From contig JBHJIZ010000111.1 of the NCBI GenBank assembly GCA_050043005.1, positions 1 through 25,797 of the forward strand: a stretch of DNA of 25,797 nucleotides, read 5' to 3'. The stretch's first letter is position 1, and every line of letters starts with the position of its first letter. The notes below the pieces were generated by a model that made no database searches, was not told the DNA's origin, and saw only the letters and a program-made list of their open reading frames with translations. The position numbers and the translations under genes are program-made. Positions 5,853 through 13,305 of this stretch are shown here, in pieces. The stretch comes from Thermohalobaculum sp050043005. GTDB lineage: Bacteria > Pseudomonadota > Alphaproteobacteria > Rhodobacterales > Rhodobacteraceae.

Positions 5853-8753
5853 ATGCTCAGGAAGAAGACAAACGGGGTTGCGGGACGCCCCCGGAGTGAG
5901 TCGATCCTGTCTCAAGTTGCTGCCAAGTCGGTCGACCGCCGCGCATTTCTGCGCGGATCGGGGCTGGCGATTGGCGGATTGGCCGCTGCCGCTGCGACCG
6001 GTGGCACCGTGCAGCAGGCGAGTGCCGCCTCGGCTGCCGATGGTGCGGTCGATATCGTCAAGTCGGTCTGCACGCACTGCTCGGTCGGTTGTACGGTTCT
6101 GGCCGAAGTGCAGAACGGCGTCTGGACGGGTCAGGAGCCCGGCTGGGACAGCCCGTTCAACCTGGGTGCTCACTGCGCGAAGGGTGCCGCTGTGCGCGAG
6201 CACGCCCACGGCGAGCGCCGTCTGAAATACCCGATGAAGCTGGTGGACGGAAAATACGTCCGCATGAGCTGGGAAGACGCGATCAACGAGATCGGCGACA
6301 AGATGCTGCAGATCCGCCAGGAAAGCGGACCGGACAGCGTCTACTGGCTGGGCTCGGCCAAGCACAACAATGAGCAGGCGTATCTGTTCCGCAAGTTCGC
6401 CGCCTACTGGGGCACGAACAACGTGGATCACCAGGCACGGATCTGTCACTCGACCACGGTCGCGGGTGTTGCGAACACCTGGGGCTACGGGGCGATGACG
6501 AACTCGTACAACGATATCCACAAATCGAAGGCGATCTTCCTGATCGGCGGCACCCCGGCCGAGGCACACCCGGTCAGCCTGCTGCACATTCTGAAATCGA
6601 AGGAAGAGAACAACGCGCCGCTGATCGTCTGCGATCCACGCTTCACGCGGACAGCGGCCCATGCCGATGAATACGTGCGGTTCCGTCCGGGGACCGACGT
6701 CGCGCTGATCTGGGGTATCCTCTGGCACATCTTCGAGAACGGCTGGGAGGACAAGGAGTTCATCCGCACCCGCGTCTGGGGGATGGACCAGATCAAGACC
6801 GAGGTTGCGAAGTGGACTCCGGAAGAGGTCGAGCGCGTCACCGGCACGCCGGGATCTCAGCTGAAGCGTGTCGCACGCACCATGGCGAACAACCGCCCGG
6901 GCACCGTGATCTGGTGCATGGGCGGCACCCAGCACACCAACGGCAACAACAACACCCGCGCTTACTGCGTGCTACAGCTCGCGCTGGGCAACATGGGCAC
7001 CTCGGGTGGTGGCACCAACATCTTCCGGGGCCACGACAACGTGCAGGGCGCAACGGACCTTGGTGTTCTTTCCCACACGCTGCCGGGCTACTACGGTCTG
7101 AAGACCGGTTCTTGGAAGCACTGGGCGCGTGTATGGGCCGGTGAGAAGACTGCATCGGACAAGGCAAACGCAGAATACGACTACATTCTCAGCCAGTTCG
7201 AGAACAAGGATCTGATGGAAGGCAAGGGCATCCCTGTCAGCCGCTGGATCGACGGTGTGCTCGAAGACGTCGAGAACATGGACCAGCCGAGCAAGGTTCG
7301 CGGCATGGTCTTCTGGGGCCACGCGCCGAACTCTCAGACCCGTCAGGTCGAGATGAAGGATGCGATGGAGAAGCTGGATATCATGGTCATCATCGACCCG
7401 TATCCGACGGTCTCCGCCGTGCTTCCGGACCGCCAGGACGGTGTTTATCTGCTGCCCGCGGCAACGCAGTTCGAAACCTACGGCTCGGTTACGGCGTCGA
7501 ACCGCTCGATCCAGTGGCGTGACAAGGTCGTCGAGCCGTTGTTCGAGTCGCTGCCGGATCACACGATCGCGGTGAAGCTGGCGAAGAAACTCGGTTTTGC
7601 TGACAACTTCCTGCAGAACATCGAGGTCGATGAGAACGACGAGCCGAAGATCGAGGACATCACGGCCGAGATCAACGCGGGCATGTGGACCGTCGGCTAC
7701 ACCGGGCAGACGCCCGAGCGTATCCGCAAGCACATGGCGAACCAGCACACGTTCGACAGGACCACTCTGCAGGCGCTGGGCGGACCGTGCGATGGCGACT
7801 ACTATGGGATGCCATGGCCGGCATGGGGCACGGGGGACATGAACCACCCGGGCACGCCGAACCTTTACGACATGTCGAAGCCTGTCTCGGAAGGTGGTCT
7901 GACGTTCCGGGCACGCTTCGGTGTCGAGCGGGACGGTGACAACCTGCTGGCGGAAGGCGTCTACTCGGAAGGCTCCGAGATCCAGGACGGCTACCCTGAG
8001 TTCACCATGCAGATGCTGATGGACCTGGGCTGGGACAGCGACCTGACCGACGAAGAGCGGGCCGTCATCGACGGTATTGCCGGACCGAAGACGAACTGGA
8101 AGACTGACCTCTCCGGCGGTATCCAGCGCGTCGCGATCAAGCACGAGTGTGCTCCGTTCGGCAACGCCAAGGCGCGTGCGGTGGTTTGGACCTTCCCGGA
8201 TCCGATCCCGCTGCACCGCGAGCCGCTCTATACCAACCGGCGTGATCTGGTCGCTGACTACCCGACCTATGACGACCGCAGGGCCTATCGTCTGCCGACG
8301 CTCTATGCGTCGATCCAGAAGAAGGACTTCTCGAAGGACTATCCGATCATCCTGACTTCGGGCCGTCTGGTCGAGTACGAGGGCGGCGGGGACGAGACCC
8401 GGTCGAACCCGTGGCTCGCCGAACTGCAGCAGGAAATGTTCGTCGAGATGAACACCCGCGATGCCAACAATCTGGGCATCAAGGATGGCGAGCAGGTCTG
8501 GGTCGAAGGTCCGGAAGGCGGCAAGGTAAAGGTTTCAGCCATGGTCACAGAGCGAGTCGGCGAGGGTGTTGCCTTCATGCCGTTCCACTTCGGCGGGCAC
8601 TTCCAGGGCAAGGATCTTCGGGAGAAATACCCCGACGGTGCCGATCCTTACGTGCTTGGCGAGGCATCCAACACCGCGCAGACATATGGCTATGACTCCG
8701 TCACTCAGATGCAGGAGACCAAGGCCACACTCTGCAAAATTGAAAAAGCATAA
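5853..8753 (+). CDS. fdhA: Formate dehydrogenase catalytic subunit alpha (Mo/W-bis-MGD, Cys type)
   Basis: This 966-residue member of the DMSO-reductase superfamily oxidises formate to CO2. A Tat signal (V-D-R-R-A-F-L-R at residues 27-34 plus an Ala/Gly-rich core) shows export of the folded enzyme to the periplasm. The N-terminal [4Fe-4S] site is Cys73, Cys76, Cys80 and Cys108, with Lys110 nearby as in other FDHs. The metal ligand lies in Q-A-R-I-C-H-S-T-T: Cys198 stands where E. coli FdnG/FdhF has selenocysteine, next to the catalytic His199. The C-terminal molybdopterin dinucleotide domain starts near I-I-L-T-S-G-R-L-V-E and has a R-S-N-P-W-L-A-E-L loop and the F-H-F-G-G stretch. The ATG at 5853 follows AAGGGAG. 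The frame is intact with no in-frame TGA. It is 14 bases from fdhB. Confidence 0.97.
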   Translation: MLRKKTNGVAGRPRSESILSQVAAKSVDRRAFLRGSGLAIGGLAAAAATGGTVQQASAASAADGAVDIVKSVCTHCSVGCTVLAEVQNGVWTGQEPGWDSPFNLGAHCAKGAAVREHAHGERRLKYPMKLVDGKYVRMSWEDAINEIGDKMLQIRQESGPDSVYWLGSAKHNNEQAYLFRKFAAYWGTNNVDHQARICHSTTVAGVANTWGYGAMTNSYNDIHKSKAIFLIGGTPAEAHPVSLLHILKSKEENNAPLIVCDPRFTRTAAHADEYVRFRPGTDVALIWGILWHIFENGWEDKEFIRTRVWGMDQIKTEVAKWTPEEVERVTGTPGSQLKRVARTMANNRPGTVIWCMGGTQHTNGNNNTRAYCVLQLALGNMGTSGGGTNIFRGHDNVQGATDLGVLSHTLPGYYGLKTGSWKHWARVWAGEKTASDKANAEYDYILSQFENKDLMEGKGIPVSRWIDGVLEDVENMDQPSKVRGMVFWGHAPNSQTRQVEMKDAMEKLDIMVIIDPYPTVSAVLPDRQDGVYLLPAATQFETYGSVTASNRSIQWRDKVVEPLFESLPDHTIAVKLAKKLGFADNFLQNIEVDENDEPKIEDITAEINAGMWTVGYTGQTPERIRKHMANQHTFDRTTLQALGGPCDGDYYGMPWPAWGTGDMNHPGTPNLYDMSKPVSEGGLTFRARFGVERDGDNLLAEGVYSEGSEIQDGYPEFTMQMLMDLGWDSDLTDEERAVIDGIAGPKTNWKTDLSGGIQRVAIKHECAPFGNAKARAVVWTFPDPIPLHREPLYTNRRDLVADYPTYDDRRAYRLPTLYASIQKKDFSKDYPIILTSGRLVEYEGGGDETRSNPWLAELQQEMFVEMNTRDANNLGIKDGEQVWVEGPEGGKVKVSAMVTERVGEGVAFMPFHFGGHFQGKDLREKYPDGADPYVLGEASNTAQTYGYDSVTQMQETKATLCKIEKA

Positions 8754-8767
8754 GGGGAGGAGAGGAC

Positions 8768-9361
8768 ATGGCACGCGCTAAATTCCTCTGCGACGCGGAA
8801 CGTTGCATCGAATGCAACGCCTGCGTCACGGCCTGCAAGAACGAGCACGAGATCCCGTGGGGCATCAACCGCCGCCGCGTGGTCACGCTGAACGACGGCA
8901 AGCCCGGCGAACGCTCGATCTCGGTGGCCTGCATGCACTGCTCGGCCGCGCCTTGCATGGCGGTCTGCCCGGTGGACTGCTTCTACCAGAACGAGGACGG
9001 TGTGGTCCTGCACTCGAAGGACCTGTGCATCGGGTGTGGATACTGCTTCTATGCGTGCCCGTTCGGCGCGCCGCAGTACCCGCAGGCGGGCAACTTCGGC
9101 TCACGCGGCAAGATGGACAAGTGCACCTTCTGCAACGGTGGCCCGGAAGAGACCCATTCGAACGCCGAGTTTTCGAAGTACGGGCGCAACCGGATCGCCG
9201 AGGGCAAGTTGCCGATCTGCGCCGAGATGTGCTCGACCAAGGCGCTTCTGGCCGGTGACGGAGACGAGGTGTCTAACATCTACCGCGAGCGCGTCGTCGC
9301 CCGCGGATTTGGGTCCGGCGCCTGGGGCTGGGGCACGGCCTATAACCAAAAGGGCAGCTGA
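8768..9361 (+). CDS. fdh3B: Formate dehydrogenase iron-sulfur subunit beta (FDH3 type)
   Basis: This 197-residue electron-transfer subunit has four [4Fe-4S] cluster motifs in the usual interleaved order: Cys13/16/19/23, Cys55/58/63/67, Cys87/90/93/97, and Cys119/122 with Cys151/155. It would pass electrons from the FdhA cluster to FdhC haem. It has no signal peptide and should be carried through Tat with FdhA. Unlike E. coli FdnH it lacks a C-terminal membrane helix, as expected for the shorter FDH3-type beta subunit. A strong GGGGAGGAGAGG ribosome site fills the 14-base gap after fdhA. A hairpin terminator follows about 44 bases after the stop. Confidence 0.95.
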   Translation: MARAKFLCDAERCIECNACVTACKNEHEIPWGINRRRVVTLNDGKPGERSISVACMHCSAAPCMAVCPVDCFYQNEDGVVLHSKDLCIGCGYCFYACPFGAPQYPQAGNFGSRGKMDKCTFCNGGPEETHSNAEFSKYGRNRIAEGKLPICAEMCSTKALLAGDGDEVSNIYRERVVARGFGSGAWGWGTAYNQKGS

Positions 9362-9404
9362 TCCCTGAGGGAGGGTGGGCCAAGGCCGATCCTACGAGAA
9401 TGTG

Positions 9405-9438
9405 AAGCGCCTCGGTTCGATGCCGGGGCGTTTTCCTT
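9405..9438 (+). terminator. Rho-independent terminator after fdhB
   Basis: AAGCGCCTCGG pairs with CCGGGGCGTTT around a 7-base TTCGATG loop: 11 pairs, two of them G-T wobble. It is followed by TCCTTG, so the stem runs straight into T-rich sequence. It would end, or more likely attenuate, transcription between the soluble FDH subunits and the downstream FKBP/fdhC genes. Confidence 0.72.
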
Positions 9439-9501
9439 GTTGCAGGCTCGTTTCGGCCCTAGGTTCCCGCAAAATCACACTAGACAGAACTGGATCCGCC
9501 A

Positions 9502-10200
9502 ATGACCTCCCTTCTCAAGACCGGCTTTGTGGCCGCATCCGTAGCACTCGCGGTTCCAGCGGCTGCTCAGGAGGTCGCGCCATTGGAGACGCCGCAACAG
9601 AAGGCAAGTTACGGTATCGGCTACAATATGGGGCAGTCGATTTCGCAGCAGGGCCTGACATTGGACGAGATCGATCCCGCGGCACTCGCGCAGGCGGTTC
9701 GGGACTTTCTGGCAGGTGATGACCCGCGCGTACCGGAGGCTGAACTGATCGATGCCTTCACGGCCATTCAGGTGGCGGTACAGGCTCGCGAAGAGGCAAA
9801 GGCGGAAAAGGCCGTTGCGGCTGGCGCGGCGTTTCTCGAGGAAAACAAGGCTGCCGAAGGCGTTGTCACCACCGAGAGCGGGCTGCAATACCGCATCGAG
9901 ACCGAGGGCGACGGCGCAAGCCCGCAAGCAACCGACACGGTCTCGGTCCACTACGAGGGGCGGCTGTTGGATGGAACCGTCTTCGACAGTTCTTATGCGC
10001 GCGGCGAACCGGCGAGCTTCGGCGTCACGCAGGTGATTCCCGGATGGACAGAATCACTGCTTCTGATGAAGCCAGGTGGCAAGTTCGAGGTCTGGATCCC
10101 GTCCGAGCTTGCCTATGGATCGCGTGGCGCCGGGGCCGATATCGGGCCGAACGAAACGCTGAACTTTACCATTGAGCTTCTTGAAATCGCGGAGAAATAA
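9502..10200 (+). CDS. Periplasmic FKBP-type peptidyl-prolyl isomerase (FklB/FkpA/Mip-like)
   Basis: This 232-residue protein has a signal peptide (hydrophobic core about 5-20, cleavage likely after A-A-A at 20-22). An N-terminal helical dimerisation region typical of FkpA/Mip-type proteins follows (K-A-S-Y-G-I-G-Y-N-M-G-Q and a long charged helix near 92-118). The FKBP catalytic domain spans about residues 143-230 and has the active-site residues Tyr151, Phe161-Asp162, V-I-P-G-W (178-182) and Tyr205 in place. It should act as a periplasmic prolyl isomerase and chaperone. It sits between fdhB and fdhC, after a terminator and in the same orientation. It may help fold periplasmic parts of FdhC or the WD40-cytochrome c, or be an unrelated insertion. 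The leader before it (9439-9501) shows no strong promoter. Confidence 0.92.
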   Translation: MTSLLKTGFVAASVALAVPAAAQEVAPLETPQQKASYGIGYNMGQSISQQGLTLDEIDPAALAQAVRDFLAGDDPRVPEAELIDAFTAIQVAVQAREEAKAEKAVAAGAAFLEENKAAEGVVTTESGLQYRIETEGDGASPQATDTVSVHYEGRLLDGTVFDSSYARGEPASFGVTQVIPGWTESLLLMKPGGKFEVWIPSELAYGSRGAGADIGPNETLNFTIELLEIAEK

Positions 10201-10289
10201 TATTTCTCTACAACTTGTGGTTCGCGGATGCAGCATTCGGTTCGCGACCGCAACATCATGAAGTTCTTGCACATTTTGCGTTTTCAAGT

Positions 10290-10319
10290 TTGACTCTTGG
10301 ATCTATCGAGGCCCATGAT
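10290..10319 (+). promoter_or_regulatory. Putative promoter for the small membrane peptide and fdhC
   Basis: TTGACT (10290-10295) and CATGAT (10314-10319) are separated by 18 bases, matching 5 of 6 and 4 of 6 consensus positions. They lie about 28 bases upstream of the ATG at 10348. A second promoter here would allow fdhC expression despite the terminator after fdhB. It is a motif match only. Confidence 0.3.
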
Positions 10320-10347
10320 CTGGAACTCAACCCAAGGGAGAAGAAAA

Positions 10348-10449
10348 ATGCAGAAACTTGCACGACTCCTCACGGCCAAGATGTTTGGCACCGGATTGAC
10401 GGTTGTGGTGATCATGTTCCTGGGAGGGATCGTGATTTCCTCGTCCTAA
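10348..10449 (+). CDS. 33-residue single-span membrane peptide upstream of fdhC
   Basis: The ATG at 10348 is preceded by AAGGGAG at a spacing of 7 bases. The frame encodes 33 residues: a basic amphipathic N-terminus (M-Q-K-L-A-R-L-L-T-A-K), one hydrophobic segment of about 18 residues (L-T-V-V-V-I-M-F-L-G-G-I-V-I), and S-S-S before TAA. The strong ribosome site, the positive-inside pattern and the position 113 bases ahead of fdhC support a real gene. It resembles the small accessory peptides that bind respiratory membrane complexes, but I know of no named family. A role as a small subunit or stabiliser of FdhC is an inference. Confidence 0.6.
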   Translation: MQKLARLLTAKMFGTGLTVVVIMFLGGIVISSS

Positions 10450-10562
10450 GGTGACGAGGACGAAATCAACCATACCTCTGTGAACGTTCGAATGATGTGC
10501 TAGTTTCTGTCGCGCGGCCCGCTAAACGAGGCCGCACGCGAACGGTTGGAGGAAGAAAGCCC

Positions 10563-11768
10563 ATGCATAGACGGCTTGCACTGTCAGTCGCAATTCTGTC
10601 TTTGGTTCTCGCTGTCCTGGCACTGACGGGGTCGCTGGTTCAAACCGGCCTTGTCATCAACGAGGCGATGGCCCAGTCATCGGTTCGGCCACCGGAGAAC
10701 GCGGTGACGAACGCACCGGCCCAGCCAGGTGTGACGCGAGAGCGCGACGCGGTGGAGGGTGGAAACATCCTGCCTGCGGGGACCGAGGGCGCCAACTCGC
10801 TGTCGACTATCTGGGGCGAAATGCGTCACGGTGTCGAGGGAACTGTCTCTATCCCGGACCCGATGGCTGCAAGGCTTGTCCAGGATGGCGGCATGGGTTG
10901 GCTGGAATTGCGCGCAAAAGGCGGCCCGTTGCAGGTTTACGGCGGGTATGCGCTCGTCGGGATACTGGCGCTCCTGGCTCTGTTCTATCTCGTTCGCGGC
11001 CGGGTGCGGATCTCGCATGGTCCGACGGATCAGCGGATCGAACGCTTCAAGTCCGTCGAGCGGTTTGCGCACTGGCTGCTCGCTGTCTCGTTCATTCTGC
11101 TCGCGCTGACAGGCCTAAACCTTCTCTACGGGAAGGACTGGATTCTGCCGCTCATTGGTAAGGAGAGCTTTGCGCTGGTCACCAACGCCGGAAAATGGGT
11201 GCACAACAACGTGGCCTGGGCGTTCATGCTCGCCATCGTGATGGTGTTCTTCATGTGGGTTCGCCACAATCTGCCGAGCCTGTTGGATCTGCGGTGGTTC
11301 GCCCAGGGCGGAGGGCTCGTTGGCCTGGGGCATCCGCCGGCGCGCAAGTTCAACGCCGGGCAGAAGCTGATCTTCTGGTCCGTGATCCTGCTGGGTGGAT
11401 CGATCTCGGCGAGCGGCATTTCGCTGTTGTTCCCCTACGAAGCGCCAATGTTTGCGAAGACCTTCGTGATCCTGAACGATGTCGGGATCTCACAGCTTGT
11501 CATGGGTGCGCCTTTGGCGACCGAACTGACGCCGATCGAAGAGATGCAGTACGCGCAGATCTGGCACACGGTGGTCGCTTTCGCGATGATCTTCATCATT
11601 TTGGCTCACATCTATATCGGCTCGGTCGGTATGGAGGGTGCGTTCGATGCGATGGGCAGCGGTCAGGTTGATCTGAACTGGGCCCGCGAACACCACGGTC
11701 TCTGGGTCGACGAGGAACAGGAGAAGGCGCAGGGTTCCAAGGGACTTGCGGCGACGCCTGCCGAGTAA
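10563..11768 (+). CDS. fdhC: Formate dehydrogenase cytochrome b subunit gamma
   Basis: This 401-residue membrane subunit takes electrons from FdhB and passes them to quinone. It has a cleavable-looking signal or first helix (about 5-36), then a polar P/G/E-rich periplasmic stretch of about 85 residues. A helix at 127-145 follows, then the four-helix cytochrome b core at about 167-189, 214-234, 267-290 and 331-353. Candidate haem b ligands are His170 (R-F-A-H-W), His214 (W-V-H-N-N), His335 (I-W-H-T-V) and His349 (L-A-H-I-Y). E. coli FdnI is only 217 residues, so the N-terminal extension is extra, as in other FDH3-type gamma subunits. GGAGGAAG lies before ATG 10563. The stop is 4 bases before the next gene's GTG. 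Confidence 0.93.
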   Translation: MHRRLALSVAILSLVLAVLALTGSLVQTGLVINEAMAQSSVRPPENAVTNAPAQPGVTRERDAVEGGNILPAGTEGANSLSTIWGEMRHGVEGTVSIPDPMAARLVQDGGMGWLELRAKGGPLQVYGGYALVGILALLALFYLVRGRVRISHGPTDQRIERFKSVERFAHWLLAVSFILLALTGLNLLYGKDWILPLIGKESFALVTNAGKWVHNNVAWAFMLAIVMVFFMWVRHNLPSLLDLRWFAQGGGLVGLGHPPARKFNAGQKLIFWSVILLGGSISASGISLLFPYEAPMFAKTFVILNDVGISQLVMGAPLATELTPIEEMQYAQIWHTVVAFAMIFIILAHIYIGSVGMEGAFDAMGSGQVDLNWAREHHGLWVDEEQEKAQGSKGLAATPAE

Positions 11769-11772
11769 CTCC

Positions 11773-13122
11773 GTGCGTCTTTTAGTACTGATCTTTGCGC
11801 TCACTTTCGTACTTGGCACGACGCCGAGTTGGGCGAATGGAGGCTTCCTGCGTCTCCAGGGTCACGGCGGTCCGGTAAAAGGGGTCGCCGTGTCAGCGGA
11901 TGGCAAACGCGCATTGTCGGCAAGCTTCGATTACTCTGTCGGTCTTTGGCGCCTTGATGGCACGGAGCCGGTCTTTCTCCAGGCGCATGAGGCCGGCGTC
12001 AACGCCGTTGCCTTCGCGCCAGACGGTCGAGCCCTTTCGGCAGGCGATGATTTCCGCATGATCTTGTGGGACGTCGATCAGGCGAAACCGCTGAAGCGCT
12101 TTGAAGGTCATCGCGGCAAGATCCTGCACATCGCGCTCAGCCCGGACGGCCGGTTTGCGGCGACCAGCGGCTGGGACGGTGTCGTGGGCCTGTGGGATCT
12201 GGACGCTCAGACGCATGTGGCCTGGCTGAAAGGGCATCGAGGCAACGTTAACGCATCGGTTTTTTCCCGCGACGGGGCGCAGCTGTTTTCGGCCAGTTCG
12301 GACGGGACGGTACGGATCTGGGATGTCGAGGCTCGCGCGCTTCAGCGCACAATGATCAAGCACGGTTTCGGCGTTAACCAACTGATCTTGAATGAAGCGG
12401 CCGGATGGCTTGCTTACGGCGCTGTCGATGGTGCGGTGCGAGCCATCGATCTGGTCACGGATGAAGAAATCGCTGACCTGTCGGCGGACCGGAAGCCCAT
12501 CCTCGCGCTGAGTCTCAGCGCGGATGGCACGAAGATCGCGGTCGGGGACGGCGAAGGCTACGTCATGATCATCGACGCTGAACGCTGGAAGATCGAGCGC
12601 GACTTCCATGCGGCGGTGCGTGGCCCGATCTGGACGCTCGCTTGGACGCCGGACGGTAAACGATTGCTATCAGGCGGGTTGAGCGATGCGGCGACGCTCT
12701 GGCCGGTCTCGGCTTCCGAAGACGAGGTTGCGGGCCTGCTCAGCGTCGGCGAACGTTCGTTTCTGCGGTCACCCGACGAGATGTCGAACGGCGAGCGCCA
12801 GTTCGCGCGCAAATGCTCGATCTGCCATACGCTGACAGAGGATGGTGCAAATCGAGCCGGTCCCAGTCTTTGGGGGCTCTTCGGACGTCGCGCTGGCACA
12901 CATCCAGGTTATTCCTATTCGGATGCGTTGGATGGGTCCGAGATCATCTGGTCGTCGGAGACCATTGATCGGCTGTTCCTGGACGGACCCGATCACTACA
13001 CGCCCGGATCCAAGATGCCGATGCAGCAGATCGCCAAATCGTCCGATCGGCGAGACCTGATCGAATTTCTGGCAGACAACACTGGTCCGCCGGCCCGTAA
13101 AACGCAAGGAGAGCAGCCATGA
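11773..13122 (+). CDS. Secreted WD40 beta-propeller fused to a class I cytochrome c
   Basis: This 449-residue protein has a signal peptide (L-L-V-L-I-F-A-L-T-F-V-L, cleavage likely after S-W-A at 21). About seven WD40-type blades follow at residues 28-315, with repeated G-H/A-H, S-P-D-G and L-W-D/L-W-R-L motifs. The C-terminal cytochrome c domain carries C-S-I-C-H (348-352) for covalent haem, and Met415 or Met417 in S-K-M-P-M-Q as probable axial ligand. It should be periplasmic. The start is uncertain: GTG 11773 gives a compact signal peptide 4 bases after fdhC but has no Shine-Dalgarno, and TTG 11746 inside fdhC would add nine residues. Tight coupling to fdhC suggests it exchanges electrons with, or scaffolds, the FDH complex. 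That role is an inference. Confidence 0.88.
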   Translation: MRLLVLIFALTFVLGTTPSWANGGFLRLQGHGGPVKGVAVSADGKRALSASFDYSVGLWRLDGTEPVFLQAHEAGVNAVAFAPDGRALSAGDDFRMILWDVDQAKPLKRFEGHRGKILHIALSPDGRFAATSGWDGVVGLWDLDAQTHVAWLKGHRGNVNASVFSRDGAQLFSASSDGTVRIWDVEARALQRTMIKHGFGVNQLILNEAAGWLAYGAVDGAVRAIDLVTDEEIADLSADRKPILALSLSADGTKIAVGDGEGYVMIIDAERWKIERDFHAAVRGPIWTLAWTPDGKRLLSGGLSDAATLWPVSASEDEVAGLLSVGERSFLRSPDEMSNGERQFARKCSICHTLTEDGANRAGPSLWGLFGRRAGTHPGYSYSDALDGSEIIWSSETIDRLFLDGPDHYTPGSKMPMQQIAKSSDRRDLIEFLADNTGPPARKTQGEQP

Positions 13123-13247
13123 AGGCATTTGTTGCGGCAATCGTCGTGATGGTCCTGATATCAATCGCGGCCAGCTTCGGTCTGCAGAACGCTGGCTTTT
13201 CAGCGGCGGAGATGTTCAGCAAAGACGATGTGCGTCTTAGCGACTAA
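13119..13247 (+). CDS. 42-residue membrane or secreted peptide at the end of the FDH operon
   Basis: The ATG at 13119 overlaps the stop of the WD40-cytochrome c gene as ATGA and has AAGGAG just upstream, so translation is coupled. The 42 residues are a lysine, a hydrophobic stretch of about 18 residues (F-V-A-A-I-V-V-M-V-L-I-S-I-A-A-S-F), then a polar tail (F-S-A-A-E-M-F-S-K-D-D-V-R-L-S-D). It could be a membrane-anchored peptide or a short secreted peptide. I cannot assign a named family. Its position suggests it serves the cytochrome c protein or FDH complex. Confidence 0.65.
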   Translation: MKAFVAAIVVMVLISIAASFGLQNAGFSAAEMFSKDDVRLSD

Positions 13248-13256
13248 GCGTTGACC

Positions 13257-13271
13257 GGGCGCCTGGCGCCC
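13257..13271 (+). terminator. Possible terminator hairpin after the FDH operon
   Basis: GGGCGC and GCGCCC form a perfect 6-pair GC stem around CTG, 10 bases after the stop of the 42-residue peptide. It is followed by ACGGTTTGAAAC with no real T-run, so it is at best a weak intrinsic terminator. Confidence 0.35.
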
Positions 13272-13280
13272 ACGGTTTGA

Positions 13281-13305
13281 AACTGACGGTAGGTAGCCGT
13301 CAGTT
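13281..13305 (-). terminator. Probable terminator of vgrG, overlapping its stop codon
   Basis: AACTGACGG and CCGTCAGTT are a perfect 9-pair inverted repeat with a 7-base loop. The right arm contains the vgrG stop codon (13300-13302). On the minus strand the stem ends in GTTTCAAACC, a short T-run. It lies in the convergent gap and could serve both directions. Confidence 0.5.

Noticed and set aside
6444..6446. Selenocysteine codon with SECIS hairpin in fdhA
   Set aside because: The codon is TGT (Cys). No in-frame TGA exists in the gene.
4860..8216. Long minus-strand open frames opposite the chaperone gene and fdhA (4860-6935, 6972-8216)
   Set aside because: They are antisense shadows of high-GC coding DNA. 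No recognisable domain, and fully overlapped by well-supported genes.
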